Positions 1 through 7,438 of a stretch of 44,915 bases of DNA are shown here, in pieces (positions within the stretch are counted from its first letter, which is position 1; every line of letters starts with the position of its first letter). The translations under genes were made by a program, and so were the position numbers. The notes below the pieces were generated by a model. It was not told the origin of the DNA and made no database searches. It saw only the letters and a program-made list of their open reading frames with translations. This DNA comes from a bacterium (GTDB taxonomy: Bacteria > CG2-30-53-67): NCBI GenBank assembly GCA_919901565.1, contig CAKKPE010000035.1, positions 78,317-123,231 on the forward strand, in the 5' to 3' direction.

Positions 1-288
1 TTCGGAGTTATCTCCACCATAGGTCTGGCTCCACTCCTCATGACCTGAAGCATCGCTCTTGATCAGATAGACATCGAACTTTCCTGCGCCGAAGGAAGAG
101 GTATATCCTGCAATGATATAGCCGCCATCGGTGGTCTGTTGGACTGAGTAGCCGTAGTCGTAGGAAGTTCCACCGTAGGTCACCGCCCAGAGTGTAGCGG
201 GTGGTTCGGCAGCGAAGACTTGCGTGTTAATTCCTGCGAGCATAAAGATACCAACAATTACCTTCATCCAGCTTCTTATTACTTTCAT
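1..288 (-). CDS. Secreted repeat protein, N-terminal part (runs off window)
   Basis: The reading frame starts at an ATG at 288 with an AAGGA Shine-Dalgarno 8 nt upstream and is still open at base 1, so only about 96 N-terminal residues are visible. They begin with a signal peptide (MKVIRSWMKVIVGIFM, then a cleavage site after QVFA). The mature part carries a repeated pattern of the type W-x-x-TYGG, DYGYSVQQT, DGGYIIAGYTS, FDVYLIKSD, and then EEWSQTYGG again. A repeat of roughly 50 residues of this kind is known from large secreted beta-propeller-like proteins. The protein is probably exported and bound to the surface or matrix. Whether it ends in a PEP-CTERM tail like its neighbours cannot be seen. 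Function is unknown. Confidence 0.75.
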   Translation of the reverse strand, partial: MKVIRSWMKVIVGIFMLAGINTQVFAAEPPATLWAVTYGGTSYDYGYSVQQTTDGGYIIAGYTSSFGAGKFDVYLIKSDASGHEEWSQTYGGDNSE

Positions 289-483
289 AATCAATTCCTT
301 TCTTTTTGTACCCTCCCAGTGCGGAGTTTACTTATTCCTCCTGCCAGTATACTTTATTCTAAAATCTATACACCCTTCCCAAGGAGGAAGTCAAGGGTCA
401 TGAACCGGAAAACATTATACCCAAGTCTGCTCCTGGCTCGTGTTGATAACCAATAAAAACTGTTTTCCCGATAACTGATTACT

Positions 484-702
484 CTATCCCCGGCGTCTCC
501 GGTACCCTGCTCCCGCCAATCCAAACAGGCCGCTTCCCAGAAGAAGGGTGGAGGACTCAGGGATAGCGGCGGATTGGCTGAACTGAATATTATCCAACTC
601 GATGTTGTCACTGGAACCACCAAGCCCGTAAAGATCTTGCGGCAAGGACCAAAACAGGAGGGCCACCCTGCACCCCCCCCTAAACCAAAATAACCGAATA
701 AC
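484..702 (-). pseudogene. C-terminal remnant of a PEP-CTERM protein
   Basis: The frame encodes a tail ending in IPESSTLLLGSGLFGLAGAG and then an arginine-rich end. This is the PEP-CTERM sorting signal: a PEP-like motif, a hydrophobic helix and a basic tail. The preceding DNIELDNIQFSQ resembles the end of the usual PEP-CTERM ectodomain. No plausible start, Shine-Dalgarno or signal peptide precedes it; the frame is closed by a stop near 703, and a run of eight G at 672-679 lies in the upstream part. It is best read as the surviving 3' end of a gene whose 5' part was lost or frameshifted. An alternative is a very short expressed fragment from a GTG at 666, which is unlikely. Confidence 0.55.
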
Positions 703-725
703 TCAAATCACCAAATCACCCATGA

Positions 726-1355
726 TCATCCATGCAGCCGCTTCGCCCTCTTTCTGAACAGTGCCAGCCCTGACAAACCGGTACCCAAAAGAAATAGCGT
801 GCCCGGCTCAGGAACGGCGGCTACATCAGCTGAACGAACAGCCCAAGCATAGTAGACGTTGCTGTCTGTATAGTAGGTGTTCTGGAGGCCGTACATATAG
901 AAGTGCCACACGAAGTAAGAATTAAGCTCCGTACTCAAGACGTAGGGGGACTGCACGTTGGTAAAGGGAGACGGTGAAGAAGAGGTGACTCCCTCGACGT
1001 AGAAGAGATGCCCCATTTCGCTGTCTGAGCAGCCGTAGCCGTTGCAAGGACCAGAGCCGTCTGAATTCAGAGCAGAAGGCAGTCGCCAGTCATCGTAGCC
1101 TGCATAAGAAAGACCATCGGCCCAGCCCATGGCTGTAGCCCAGTTCATGATGCCGTCTGCATCATCACCCAATGTCATGGCCAGGTTTGCATCCTGGACC
1201 CACATGAGGTTGGTGTCTTCATCGAGAACAACAAACTCTCCTGGTACGGGTTCCGAAACAATGAGTACTGCGTGCGATAAGGCGGTCAGCCCAAAAACCA
1301 AAAATAGTGCGGTCAATACGGGTAAAATCCTTCTCCTGAAAACGTTCTGTTCCAT
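726..1355 (-). CDS. PEP-CTERM sorted secreted protein with DUF1566 domain
   Basis: A protein of about 209 residues. I chose the ATG at 1355 (MEQNVFRRR) because AGAAGGAG sits about 6 nt upstream; a longer frame from 1388 has no such site. Residues 1-30 are a signal peptide ending near LSHA. The middle matches the DUF1566/Lcl C-terminal pattern: an early segment with TNLMWVQDAN, then W-x-x-A near WATAMGWADG, and the hallmark YDDWRLPSA. It ends with VPEPGTLFLLGTGLSGLALF and a basic RKRAKRLHG tail, a complete PEP-CTERM signal. PEP-CTERM proteins are processed by an exosortase and usually reach the envelope or matrix together with exopolysaccharide. No exosortase gene is in this window. The substrate of the DUF1566 domain is unknown. 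Confidence 0.85.
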   Translation of the reverse strand: MEQNVFRRRILPVLTALFLVFGLTALSHAVLIVSEPVPGEFVVLDEDTNLMWVQDANLAMTLGDDADGIMNWATAMGWADGLSYAGYDDWRLPSALNSDGSGPCNGYGCSDSEMGHLFYVEGVTSSSPSPFTNVQSPYVLSTELNSYFVWHFYMYGLQNTYYTDSNVYYAWAVRSADVAAVPEPGTLFLLGTGLSGLALFRKRAKRLHG

Positions 1356-1541
1356 TGCACTCTCCTTCTCTGTTGGATTAATGATCAAAGCTTTAAAACA
1401 AAAATGCTGTCTTAGATGCCATAATGATCTGTTATGAAAAGTAACATTTGGAAGGCAAAAGTCGCGAAAAAAATTAAATTATTAATAAAATAGCCATAAA
1501 TCATGATAAATCAGGAAATCTATTAGAATATCCATGGATAT

Positions 1542-1688
1542 TTATAACGGACGATATCTTGCTGTGTACGGTACTTGTCCATTATTGTGTGCCAGGAGGC
1601 GGGCATCGAGATCCTGGGTAAGCCAGGTATAGTGCCGGGACGGGTCAGATTCGCTGACCAGAATGTAGACATAGTGGAAAGCGTGCAT
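1542..1688 (-). pseudogene. Truncated GIY-YIG endonuclease-like ORF (copy A)
   Basis: A 48-codon frame starting MHAFHYVYILVSESDP and containing RHYTW, then LDARLLAHNNG and VPYTARYRP before a TAA. It matches the N-terminal half of small GIY-YIG domain proteins (usual length about 85-100 residues): YVYIL is the GIY strand, and the YIG strand has become YTW. The family's C-terminal half, with the catalytic glutamate, is missing. It lies in the 3' flank of the tRNA-Met fragment, in the same arrangement as copy B at 8574-8732. Probably a relic of a duplication rather than a working nuclease. Confidence 0.55.
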
Positions 1689-1843
1689 GATTAATTAAAA
1701 GGTGTTTGTTTGCGTGTACTTATTGGCTTGCCAAGGAGTAGTTCGAAACGATTCGTTATACTGATTTTATATTCGAAGTCCGGCTTCGTCTTACGACTAC
1801 GCCGTGACAGTCTTCGTTCTCACTGAGTTGATCGAACGCGGAA

Positions 1844-1909
1844 TGGTGGCGGTGGCTGGACTCGAACCAGCGACTCTACGGATATGAGCCGTATGCTCTG
1901 ACCGGCTGA
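1844..1909 (-). pseudogene. 3' fragment of a tRNA-Met(CAU) gene
   Basis: These 66 bases are identical to the 3' part of the intact tRNA-Met at 8887-8963, including the encoded CCA, T arm, anticodon arm with CAT and part of the D arm. The acceptor 5' strand and the first D-stem strand are absent; the sequence diverges abruptly after 1909. Identity here is complete while the flank beyond the 3' end has clearly diverged, so the tRNA part is conserved by selection, gene conversion or more recent recombination. Fragments of this type are the usual footprint of site-specific integration into a tRNA gene. The coding end of the LarA-like gene reads into it. Confidence 0.8.
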
Positions 1910-2694
1910 TTGACAGGGCAGGAATAGATTTTCCTGGCGTATCTGACCGCGTCATGGAAAGATTTTTTTGCTCTTCCCAAAGAATAGAAGGCGATTTCTT
2001 TGTTGAGATTGTTCACGATGTTCAGGGAATAGACCGGCCTCTCAAGTTTATTGGATACTTCCCAAAGGAATTTCTGAAAGGGATTGGCCCTGATGTTCGA
2101 AACGCTCACCCCTTTCCGGGAAAGATAGTCCACGGAGTGTGTATGGAGTATGGTTTTCTCGCCGGCCAGTCCGATGGCGATGCCCTTGACCCCTCCGCTG
2201 AACCCGGCATAGAGATGGGGTTCCACGACACCAACGGTAAAGATGATATCATAGGAAAAGAGTCTCCTGTTCAGGGTGGCCGGTACCCCGTTGATCCTGC
2301 CCAGGGACGTGACCTGGTCCGGGGAATGCTGCAGAACGTTCTGTTCTTTGATGAAGCCTTTACCCAGAAAACCGGTCAATTCCTTTTTCCCCAGCCTCCG
2401 GTGAAGTCCCAACGCGATGATACTGTCCACCTCTTGAGAGAGCCTTCGGAGGTGTCCGGCAAGAGGCCTGACGGTCTTTGCGGCATAGAAATCCCGGGTG
2501 TTGTCAGGAAGGACGATACAGACTTTATTGCCTGCAAATCGTTTGCTGTTCACTTGGAAAAAAAGTTTCAGAGATTCATGGAGAGAGGAAGATGCTCCGG
2601 ATAAGGCATGACGAGGGCGAAGAAAAACCACGTTCTGATTGTTTTGTAAATGAATAGGGATTTTCTTTTTTCCTGAATAGGCGAAATAGGGCAT
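1876..2694 (-). CDS. LarA-like (nickel-pincer) racemase, C-terminally truncated
   Basis: The 272-residue product matches the N-terminal domain of LarA/DUF2088 proteins, which use a nickel pincer nucleotide cofactor to racemise or epimerise 2-hydroxy acids; lactate racemase is the type example. Visible motifs are PDNTR at 63-67, GLHRR with His98, and EPHLYAGFSGGVKG with His160 and Lys170, followed by His186. The spacing of these residues matches LarA His108, His174, Lys184 and His200. Family members are about 420 residues, so roughly 150 C-terminal residues are missing. The last ten residues (QPVRAYGSYP) are encoded by the tRNA-Met fragment, which shows that the 3' half was replaced by recombination. 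Probably non-functional. No larB/C/E genes for cofactor synthesis are nearby. The start has only a weak ribosome site. Confidence 0.75.
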   Translation of the reverse strand: MPYFAYSGKKKIPIHLQNNQNVVFLRPRHALSGASSSLHESLKLFFQVNSKRFAGNKVCIVLPDNTRDFYAAKTVRPLAGHLRRLSQEVDSIIALGLHRRLGKKELTGFLGKGFIKEQNVLQHSPDQVTSLGRINGVPATLNRRLFSYDIIFTVGVVEPHLYAGFSGGVKGIAIGLAGEKTILHTHSVDYLSRKGVSVSNIRANPFQKFLWEVSNKLERPVYSLNIVNNLNKEIAFYSLGRAKKSFHDAVRYARKIYSCPVNQPVRAYGSYP

Positions 2695-2751
2695 AACGTT
2701 TTCTTCGGGAATTTACTACGGGGAGCATAAAATTAGAAAATCCCCCTCAAT

Positions 2752-2770
2752 CCCCCTTTCCCAAAGGGGG
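2752..2770. repeat. REP-like palindrome CCCCCTTT-CCC-AAAGGGGG
   Basis: A perfect 8-bp stem with a 3-nt loop, preceded by a related TCCCCCTCAA segment at 2741-2750. C/G-rich palindromes of this style are scattered in intergenic DNA of many environmental bacterial genomes. It lies between the LarA-like gene and the upstream minus-strand gene. No T-run follows on either strand, so I treat it as an interspersed repeat rather than a terminator. Confidence 0.5.
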
Positions 2771-2890
2771 ATGCTTCCTTAGGTGCCACATTGAAATGTA
2801 ACCTATTTTATGACCCCGTTAATAATTAAAGAATAAGATCCTGATTATCCCATGCCATGGCTGTCCGCGGAAAAGACGGAGCGGATTTTT

Positions 2891-2927
2891 TTGCGGGGAA
2901 GATGGCGCCCCGCCACCTTCCCCGCAA
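2891..2927 (-). terminator. Strong stem-loop downstream of the GltB-like gene
   Basis: Two 17-nt arms (2891-2907 and 2911-2927) surround a 3-nt loop. In a minus-strand transcript every position pairs, with one G-U; in a plus-strand transcript the same position would be an A-C mismatch, so the structure fits transcription from the minus strand. It begins 24 nt after the stop of the 530-residue gene. It lacks a U-run on that strand, so it may act as an mRNA 3' end stabiliser or a non-canonical terminator. Confidence 0.5.
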
Positions 2928-2950
2928 GATTCCGGCATCTGTGCAATGAT

Positions 2951-4543
2951 TTAAGAGTTCAGCACCTTCATGGCCTCTTTGCGGTACGATTCCATGAGAT
3001 AAGGGATCCCCGTGACCTTGGCGCACTCTTCTGTCAGGGACATGAGATCCGTCCTGGAAACGGAAGATGTGTTAAAACAGCGTGCGCCTGCCATGAGCTG
3101 TTGTAAACCTACCTTGAGTTTGTCTGAATAGCTGTATATTCCGATCGCCCCGAGAGGGATCTTCTCGATTTCTTTGCTGCCCACCAGATCTTTCACCTGC
3201 TCATAGCAGACAAAGATTTCTTCCTTGGTTTTTCCGTACTCACTGACCGTTTTCGGGAGGTTATCCTCTTTCATCCACTTCTCTATATTCTTTCCGACCA
3301 TACCTGGAATCATCAGCGCCCTTCCCATACAGACCGCCTTGGCATAAGGCGCTCCCATGGCCAGGACCTTGAAGATCCCGTCCTCGGAGCTGAAACCGCC
3401 GGCAAAGGCCAGGTCCGGAACCCTATCTCCTTTTTTCTCGATGTGCTTTGCAAATTCATGGGCTGCAGAATGCAGATAGATTGAAGGCATTCCCCACTCT
3501 TCCATCATTCTCCAGGGGCTCATTCCGGTCCCGCCGGGGGCTCCGTCTATGGTGATAAGGTCGATCTTTGCCTTGGAAGACCACTTGATGGCCATGGCAA
3601 GCTCCCGAAGGCCATAGGCCCCGGTCTTGAGTGTGATCCTCTTGAATCCCAATTTTCTGAGTCTCGTCACTTCTTTGTAGAATTCTTTTTCTTCGATAAA
3701 ACCGAGGCGGCTGTGACGTTCGAACTCCTTGAGCGCACCCTGCTTGAAGGCCGCCTGGTTAACAGGGTCCGAGGGATCGGGTGTGACGATGTACCCTCTC
3801 TTCTGGAGTTCCAGGGCCCGTTCCAGAGAGTTGACCTTGATCTCACCGCCGATGCATTTTGCACCCTGTCCCCATTTCAGCTCTATGGTCTCGATCCCGT
3901 GTTTGTTGATGATATATTCGGCCACGCCCAGACGCGTGTCCTCCACATTCATCTGAATGAGTATCTCGCCCATGCCCCTGTGGTAACGCCTGTAATTCTC
4001 GATCCTCCTGTCCATGTCCGGAGCTTCTTTGACTTTATTCTTACTGTCCAGTATCAGCTTGGGGTCGATGCCGCAGACATTTTCCCCGCAGACAATGGTG
4101 ACGCCGCTTAATGCAGCGCCCACGGCAAAATGCTCCCAATTCTTTCTGGCGATCTCTGTCGAACCCAGAGCCCCGGTAAACACGGGAAGACTCATCTTGA
4201 CTTTCTTGGTCCAGCCGTATTCCGTCTCGGTGTTGACAGAAGGGAAACGGGCCGTATCCGGATCTCCTTTCACGCCCTTGGGCAGACCCTTGGCCCCCAG
4301 GGCATAGCCATGGATATTCAGGTGGGAATAATCCACAGGATAATTCTTGTCCCCACCGGCGGTCACTTCGCCAAAGGGGCCCGGATAGATCAGTTCACGT
4401 CCACGGAAGGTGGCTTTGAATATTTCACAATTGCCTCTGCATCCGTCCATGCATCTCGTACAAATCCCGCTCATGGGACTCACACTCTTTGATCTGTTAA
4501 AGGTTTGTGTTGCATCATTGGCGTTGGGTTGTTGCAAATTCAT
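2951..4543 (-). CDS. FMN-binding glutamate synthase-like protein
   Basis: A 530-residue protein with a very good start (GGAGGAGGAAC before the ATG at 4543). Residues 28-39 form a cysteine cluster C-x2-C-x3-C-x3-C, which probably binds an iron-sulfur centre. The rest matches the central/FMN domain of the glutamate synthase large subunit (archaeal-type GltB): WGQGAKCIGGEI, LITIDGAPGGTGMSP, and later segments of the alpha/beta barrel. The amidotransferase and GXGXG domains of full GltB are absent. Archaeal-type and stand-alone proteins of this family are proposed to use ammonia from separate subunits; whether this one makes glutamate is not shown. Its divergent neighbour is an NrpR-like nitrogen regulator, which supports a role in nitrogen metabolism. 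A structured hairpin lies just downstream. Confidence 0.85.
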   Translation of the reverse strand: MNLQQPNANDATQTFNRSKSVSPMSGICTRCMDGCRGNCEIFKATFRGRELIYPGPFGEVTAGGDKNYPVDYSHLNIHGYALGAKGLPKGVKGDPDTARFPSVNTETEYGWTKKVKMSLPVFTGALGSTEIARKNWEHFAVGAALSGVTIVCGENVCGIDPKLILDSKNKVKEAPDMDRRIENYRRYHRGMGEILIQMNVEDTRLGVAEYIINKHGIETIELKWGQGAKCIGGEIKVNSLERALELQKRGYIVTPDPSDPVNQAAFKQGALKEFERHSRLGFIEEKEFYKEVTRLRKLGFKRITLKTGAYGLRELAMAIKWSSKAKIDLITIDGAPGGTGMSPWRMMEEWGMPSIYLHSAAHEFAKHIEKKGDRVPDLAFAGGFSSEDGIFKVLAMGAPYAKAVCMGRALMIPGMVGKNIEKWMKEDNLPKTVSEYGKTKEEIFVCYEQVKDLVGSKEIEKIPLGAIGIYSYSDKLKVGLQQLMAGARCFNTSSVSRTDLMSLTEECAKVTGIPYLMESYRKEAMKVLNS

Positions 4544-5031
4544 TTTGTTCCTCCTCCTATGTTAGAAATTGAAACGACTTGCCGCAAAACACTCTTGATG
4601 TGACCTATAGCACCTCCTTATCGAATAGGTTTAGTAAAAAGTCTGTTGACACAGGTTTCATCCTGCCCAGGAAATGTATTGTCTATTTTACCCGGATTAT
4701 GTGGCAATGGATTACCAATATTATTAGGAAGCTATTGGGTAGTCAATATAAAAAACCCTAAAAATGGCCTGCACGCACATTTCTACCGTGGCACGTCTTG
4801 ATTCATGATATCTTTTCACTTCCTATCATTAACGGCAATTTTACCGAATAAGATATCGCTTTCACCAGCATGCCGTTGGCCGAACCTGACACAGATTCGC
4901 TTTTATGGAAGAGTTTTTCAACGCTTCAAACAGAAGAGGAGTAGAATGCCTGGATCTTTGTATCTCAAAGGTTGCGGCAAAATTTCCGTTTTTTGTTTGA
5001 AAATAATCGCCGGATCAGGTATTTTCTTTTT
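4544..5031. promoter_or_regulatory. Divergent intergenic region between GltB-like and NrpR-like genes
   Basis: This 488-bp region must hold the promoters of both flanking genes. I see a TTGACA hexamer on the plus strand at 4647-4652 without a convincing -10 at the right distance. A small palindrome TCCTG-CC-CAGGA lies just after it. At 4907-4920 there is GGAA-N6-TTCA, one base off the GGAA-N6-TTCC operator described for methanogen NrpR. None of these is secure. No protein or RNA gene was recognised. Confidence 0.35.
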
Positions 5032-6039
5032 ATGAGTGAAAAGACAGAAAAAAAAGAGCTGTCTATTTTGCGGCTTTTGCAGAAAGCGGAAGGACCGCTC
5101 ACCAGTTCCAAGTTGATGGAGAACCTCCAGGCCATGGGACATGAGGTCAGCGAGCGGACGGTCCGGTATTATTTTAAGGACCTGGACCGTAGAGGCCTGA
5201 CCAAAAACCTTGGCAAAAAAGGCCGGGTCATTACAGAGTTGGGCCTTAAGGAATTGGGCAATGCAAGAGTCTTCGACAAGGTCGGCTTTCTGACCGCCAA
5301 GATCGATCAGTTGACCTACCGGATGAGTTTCGATCTTTATAAGAAAAGCGGGACGGTCATTGTTAATGTCAGTATCTTCGATGCCGACCAGCTTCTCCAG
5401 CTTTGCCCGCTGATCCAGCGGGTTTATGAGGCGGGGTATGCCATGGGAACCATGATGGCACTTCTCAGGCCGGGTGAACGGGTGGGGGACATCATCATTC
5501 CAGAAAATATGGTGGGGCTCGGCACCGTTTGTTCCATAACGCTGAACGGCATTCTTCTGGCCCAGGGTATTCCCACCCACTCAAGTTTCGGCGGCTTACT
5601 GGAGCTTCGGGATCACAAACCCACACGATTTGTGGAGATCATCAAGTATGATGGGACCAGCCTGGACCCCCTTGAAGTATTCATCAGAAGCGGGATGACT
5701 GATTACTCCGGGGCGACCGAAACCGGGAACGGCCGTATAGGAGTGGGCTTCAGGGAAGTGCCGGCGGATAGCCGGGATAGTATTTTAGCGCTGATGCAGA
5801 AACTCAAGGATGTGGGGCTGGGAGGCTTTTTGATGATCGGCTGGCCAGGACAACCTCTATTGGAAATTCCAGTGATAGAGGGGAGATTGGGGGCCATCGT
5901 CATCGGCGGCCTGAACCCCGTTGCCATTCTTGAAGAGAAAAACATAAAGGTGCAATCAAGAGCTTTGGCCGGCATGGTGGAATATGATAGATTATTTCAT
6001 TACCATGAAATGGAGGAACGAATTCGGGAAATACTTTGA
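5032..6039 (+). CDS. NrpR-like transcriptional regulator (winged HTH plus one NrpR domain)
   Basis: A protein of about 335 residues from the ATG at 5032 (MSEKTEKKEL). The frame extends upstream to a TTG at 4972, but that start has a poorly placed ribosome site. Residues 5-70 form a winged helix (SILRLLQKAEGPLTSSKLME, then SERTVRYYFKDLDRRGL). The rest is a single NrpR (DUF128) domain with FDVGFLTAK-like, FGGLLELRD and GIGVGFREVP segments, ending in a GMVEYDRLF motif. NrpR represses nitrogen genes in methanogenic archaea and is released by 2-oxoglutarate; archaeal NrpR often carries two such domains, this one carries one. The divergent GltB-like gene is the obvious candidate target. Function in this bacterium is inferred from family and context. 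Confidence 0.85.
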   Translation: MSEKTEKKELSILRLLQKAEGPLTSSKLMENLQAMGHEVSERTVRYYFKDLDRRGLTKNLGKKGRVITELGLKELGNARVFDKVGFLTAKIDQLTYRMSFDLYKKSGTVIVNVSIFDADQLLQLCPLIQRVYEAGYAMGTMMALLRPGERVGDIIIPENMVGLGTVCSITLNGILLAQGIPTHSSFGGLLELRDHKPTRFVEIIKYDGTSLDPLEVFIRSGMTDYSGATETGNGRIGVGFREVPADSRDSILALMQKLKDVGLGGFLMIGWPGQPLLEIPVIEGRLGAIVIGGLNPVAILEEKNIKVQSRALAGMVEYDRLFHYHEMEERIREIL

Positions 6040-6069
6040 CGGGAGGGGACATCCTATAGTCCCCCTATC

Positions 6070-6198
6070 CCCGTCTTGGGTGAAGAGCAGGGCAGCCGTC
6101 AGATCCAAGCCGTAGCAATTTTCAATAAGGACTGGCAATACTTTAATTCGCTTACCGGAAATCGATTGATTCATCGCGATATCAACCTCCTGCCTCAC
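6070..6198 (-). pseudogene. Possible TIR-domain gene remnant
   Basis: A short frame beginning RQEVDIAMNQSISGKR and continuing IKVLPVLIENC resembles the internal strand of bacterial TIR-domain proteins, where a run like E-x-x-AM-x-x-x-I, then KVLPVLI-x-x-C precedes the last helices. The frame is closed by a stop upstream and becomes unrecognisable downstream. If real, it is a fragment of about 40 residues from a signalling or defence protein. The match is short, so confidence is low. Confidence 0.3.
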
Positions 6199-6225
6199 TC
6201 AACCCGATAGAAACTCACTCAAGAT

Positions 6226-6429
6226 TCACACCGCAACCAGGACAAGGGGCTCAACCTCTGCGATGGATTGAAAATCTCTGTCCTTTGCGAGCAATGCAAC
6301 CCCGTTTTCCAGGGCCACAACGGCAATCATACAGTCAATCGTGCTTCTTAGAGCATGAAGTAGTTTTCTATGAGAAGAACGGCTTCCTCCCAGAAAATCA
6401 ATCCAGACACTTGTGTCCACAAGAATCAT
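6226..6429 (-). pseudogene. VapC-type PIN toxin with internal deletion
   Basis: The 67-residue product begins MILVDTSVWIDFLGGS, the usual start of a VapC ribonuclease with the first catalytic aspartate. It then jumps after KLLHAL directly to RSTIDCMIAVVALENG and LLAKDRDF, which belong to the last third of the family. VapC proteins are about 130 residues, so about 65 central residues, including the second acidic residue, are gone in frame. The deletion should inactivate the nuclease. The start overlaps the stop of the antitoxin gene by 4 nt (ATGA), typical of vapBC operons. Confidence 0.75.
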
Positions 6430-6626
6430 ACGCGGCTTCTTCTCATACGGTCCAGTGACCCTTCCCAGATCACCTTTCCTTCAAATTCAAGAAGGCCTTT
6501 ACGTTTCTTCCGCCGGATAAGTTCTTTCAAAGCATAGTGGACCAATTCTTTCCTGGTCTTCAGCTTGGTGGCCTTCAGCCCTTGTTTAATCAGTTCATCA
6601 TCCAGCTCAATATTTGTTCTTGCCAT
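6426..6626 (-). CDS. vapB: VapB-type antitoxin
   Basis: The 66-residue protein starts MARTNIELDDELIKQGLKAT, a ribbon-helix-helix DNA-binding segment of the VapB family, followed by TRKELVHYALKELIRRKKRK. The C-terminal part (LLEFEGKVIWEGSLDRMR) is the usual toxin-binding tail. It overlaps the truncated VapC by 4 nt. With the toxin broken, it may persist as a free DNA-binding protein or cross-react with a related toxin. An inverted repeat at 6648-6675 just upstream is a candidate autoregulatory operator. Confidence 0.8.
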   Translation of the reverse strand: MARTNIELDDELIKQGLKATKLKTRKELVHYALKELIRRKKRKGLLEFEGKVIWEGSLDRMRRSRV

Positions 6627-6647
6627 GATTAACCCTCCGGCATTTAA

Positions 6648-6675
6648 TACACATAAAATACATAATTAATGTGTA
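6648..6675. promoter_or_regulatory. Candidate operator upstream of vapB
   Basis: An inverted repeat with 7-bp arms TACACAT and ATGTGTA separated by 14 nt, lying 22 nt before the vapB start in AT-rich DNA. Ribbon-helix-helix antitoxins commonly bind such repeats over their own promoter. Assignment is by position and symmetry only. Confidence 0.4.
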
Positions 6676-6778
6676 TATGTCAATGGAAACCAAAAAGCAA
6701 AAGAACAAAAAGTAGCCTATCCCTCTTTTTTTTCTAAGGATTTCTCAGACTGTCCGGTATGTATTACGCACTTCAAGG

Positions 6779-7174
6779 CTAAGTGGTTTGCAGATACTGG
6801 CTTAGGTTGATAATTTTAATCCCCTCGTACTCACCCAACCTGAGCATTGCCCGATCACCGGTAACAATGACATCCGCTTTGCCGGCGATTGCGCATTCCA
6901 AAATCCTGTTGTCTGCCTCATCCTCCAATACACTGATCTGCTTTTTCGGTTCAACTCGTTCGCCGATCTCGAAAAGGTAGACCGCGACACGGGCAAGCTC
7001 TTCCTTGTCACGGTCAAATTTTCTGGAGAGCACGGTCAGGAGTTCATGGATGATGGCTCGCGAAAGAATCAATTGATCTGTCTCCTCAATCACCCTCTGC
7101 ATGGCATCATCGGCACGCCCGCCGGGGATTACGAGGGCGGAGACAAATATATTGGTATCAAAAACCACTCTCAC
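6779..7174 (-). CDS. PIN-domain toxin (putative TA toxin, PIN family)
   Basis: A complete 131-residue PIN-domain protein. It begins MRVVFDTNIFVSALV with the first aspartate, has an early acidic residue near AIIHELLTVLSRKF, then EDEADNRILECAIAG and DVIVTGDRAML with the later aspartates. This pattern is the family annotated as a putative toxin component, PIN family, presumed to cleave RNA. The start overlaps the antitoxin stop by 4 nt (7171-7174). Unlike the VapC at 6226-6429 all expected acidic positions are present, so this pair may be active. Confidence 0.85.
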   Translation of the reverse strand: MRVVFDTNIFVSALVIPGGRADDAMQRVIEETDQLILSRAIIHELLTVLSRKFDRDKEELARVAVYLFEIGERVEPKKQISVLEDEADNRILECAIAGKADVIVTGDRAMLRLGEYEGIKIINLSQYLQTT

Positions 7175-7413
7175 TTGGGACCCTTGAGATAACGCTTCAA
7201 CTCCTTTTCGGTGAGAATACCTTTGTCTCTGGCCTTACGGCTCCAATAATTCTGCATTCCCCTGAACTCACCTCGGAGTCGTTCCATGCGAACCAACCGG
7301 AGAGCGTCCTGTATGACCCCGCTCAAGGTCTTTCCTTCATGCCGGGCAATCTCCTCCGCCAGTTCGACAAGTTCCGGAGGAAGAGAAATGGTTTTCTTTA
7401 CTGCAGTCCCCAT
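7171..7413 (-). CDS. Ribbon-helix-helix antitoxin paired with the PIN toxin
   Basis: The 80-residue product starts MGTAVKKTISLPPELVELAE and continues with KTLSGVIQDALRL, a typical ribbon-helix-helix (CopG/RHH) fold. A charged C-terminal tail (KGILTEKELKRYLKG) probably wraps the toxin. AGGAGC lies 7-8 nt before the ATG at 7413. The gene overlaps its toxin partner by 4 nt. A 25-bp inverted repeat at 7439-7463 upstream is a candidate operator. Confidence 0.8.
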   Translation of the reverse strand: MGTAVKKTISLPPELVELAEEIARHEGKTLSGVIQDALRLVRMERLRGEFRGMQNYWSRKARDKGILTEKELKRYLKGPK

Positions 7414-7438
7414 AATAATAGCTCCTAAGCAAGGATCG

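Noticed and set aside
220-456. Plus-strand frame of 78 residues near the left end
   Set aside because: It overlaps the start of the secreted repeat protein and has no recognisable domain or ribosome site.
1747-1843. Second tRNA gene beside the fragment
   Set aside because: The sequence only repeats the 3' flank of tRNA-Met; no cloverleaf can be formed from it.
1954-2604. Plus-strand frame of 216 residues opposite the LarA-like gene
   Set aside because: Antisense shadow; no family pattern, whereas the minus strand has the LarA catalytic residues.
4776-4812. Sigma-54 promoter based on TGGCAC at about 4790
   Set aside because: No GC follows at the required distance (GG-N10-GC), so the -12 element is missing.
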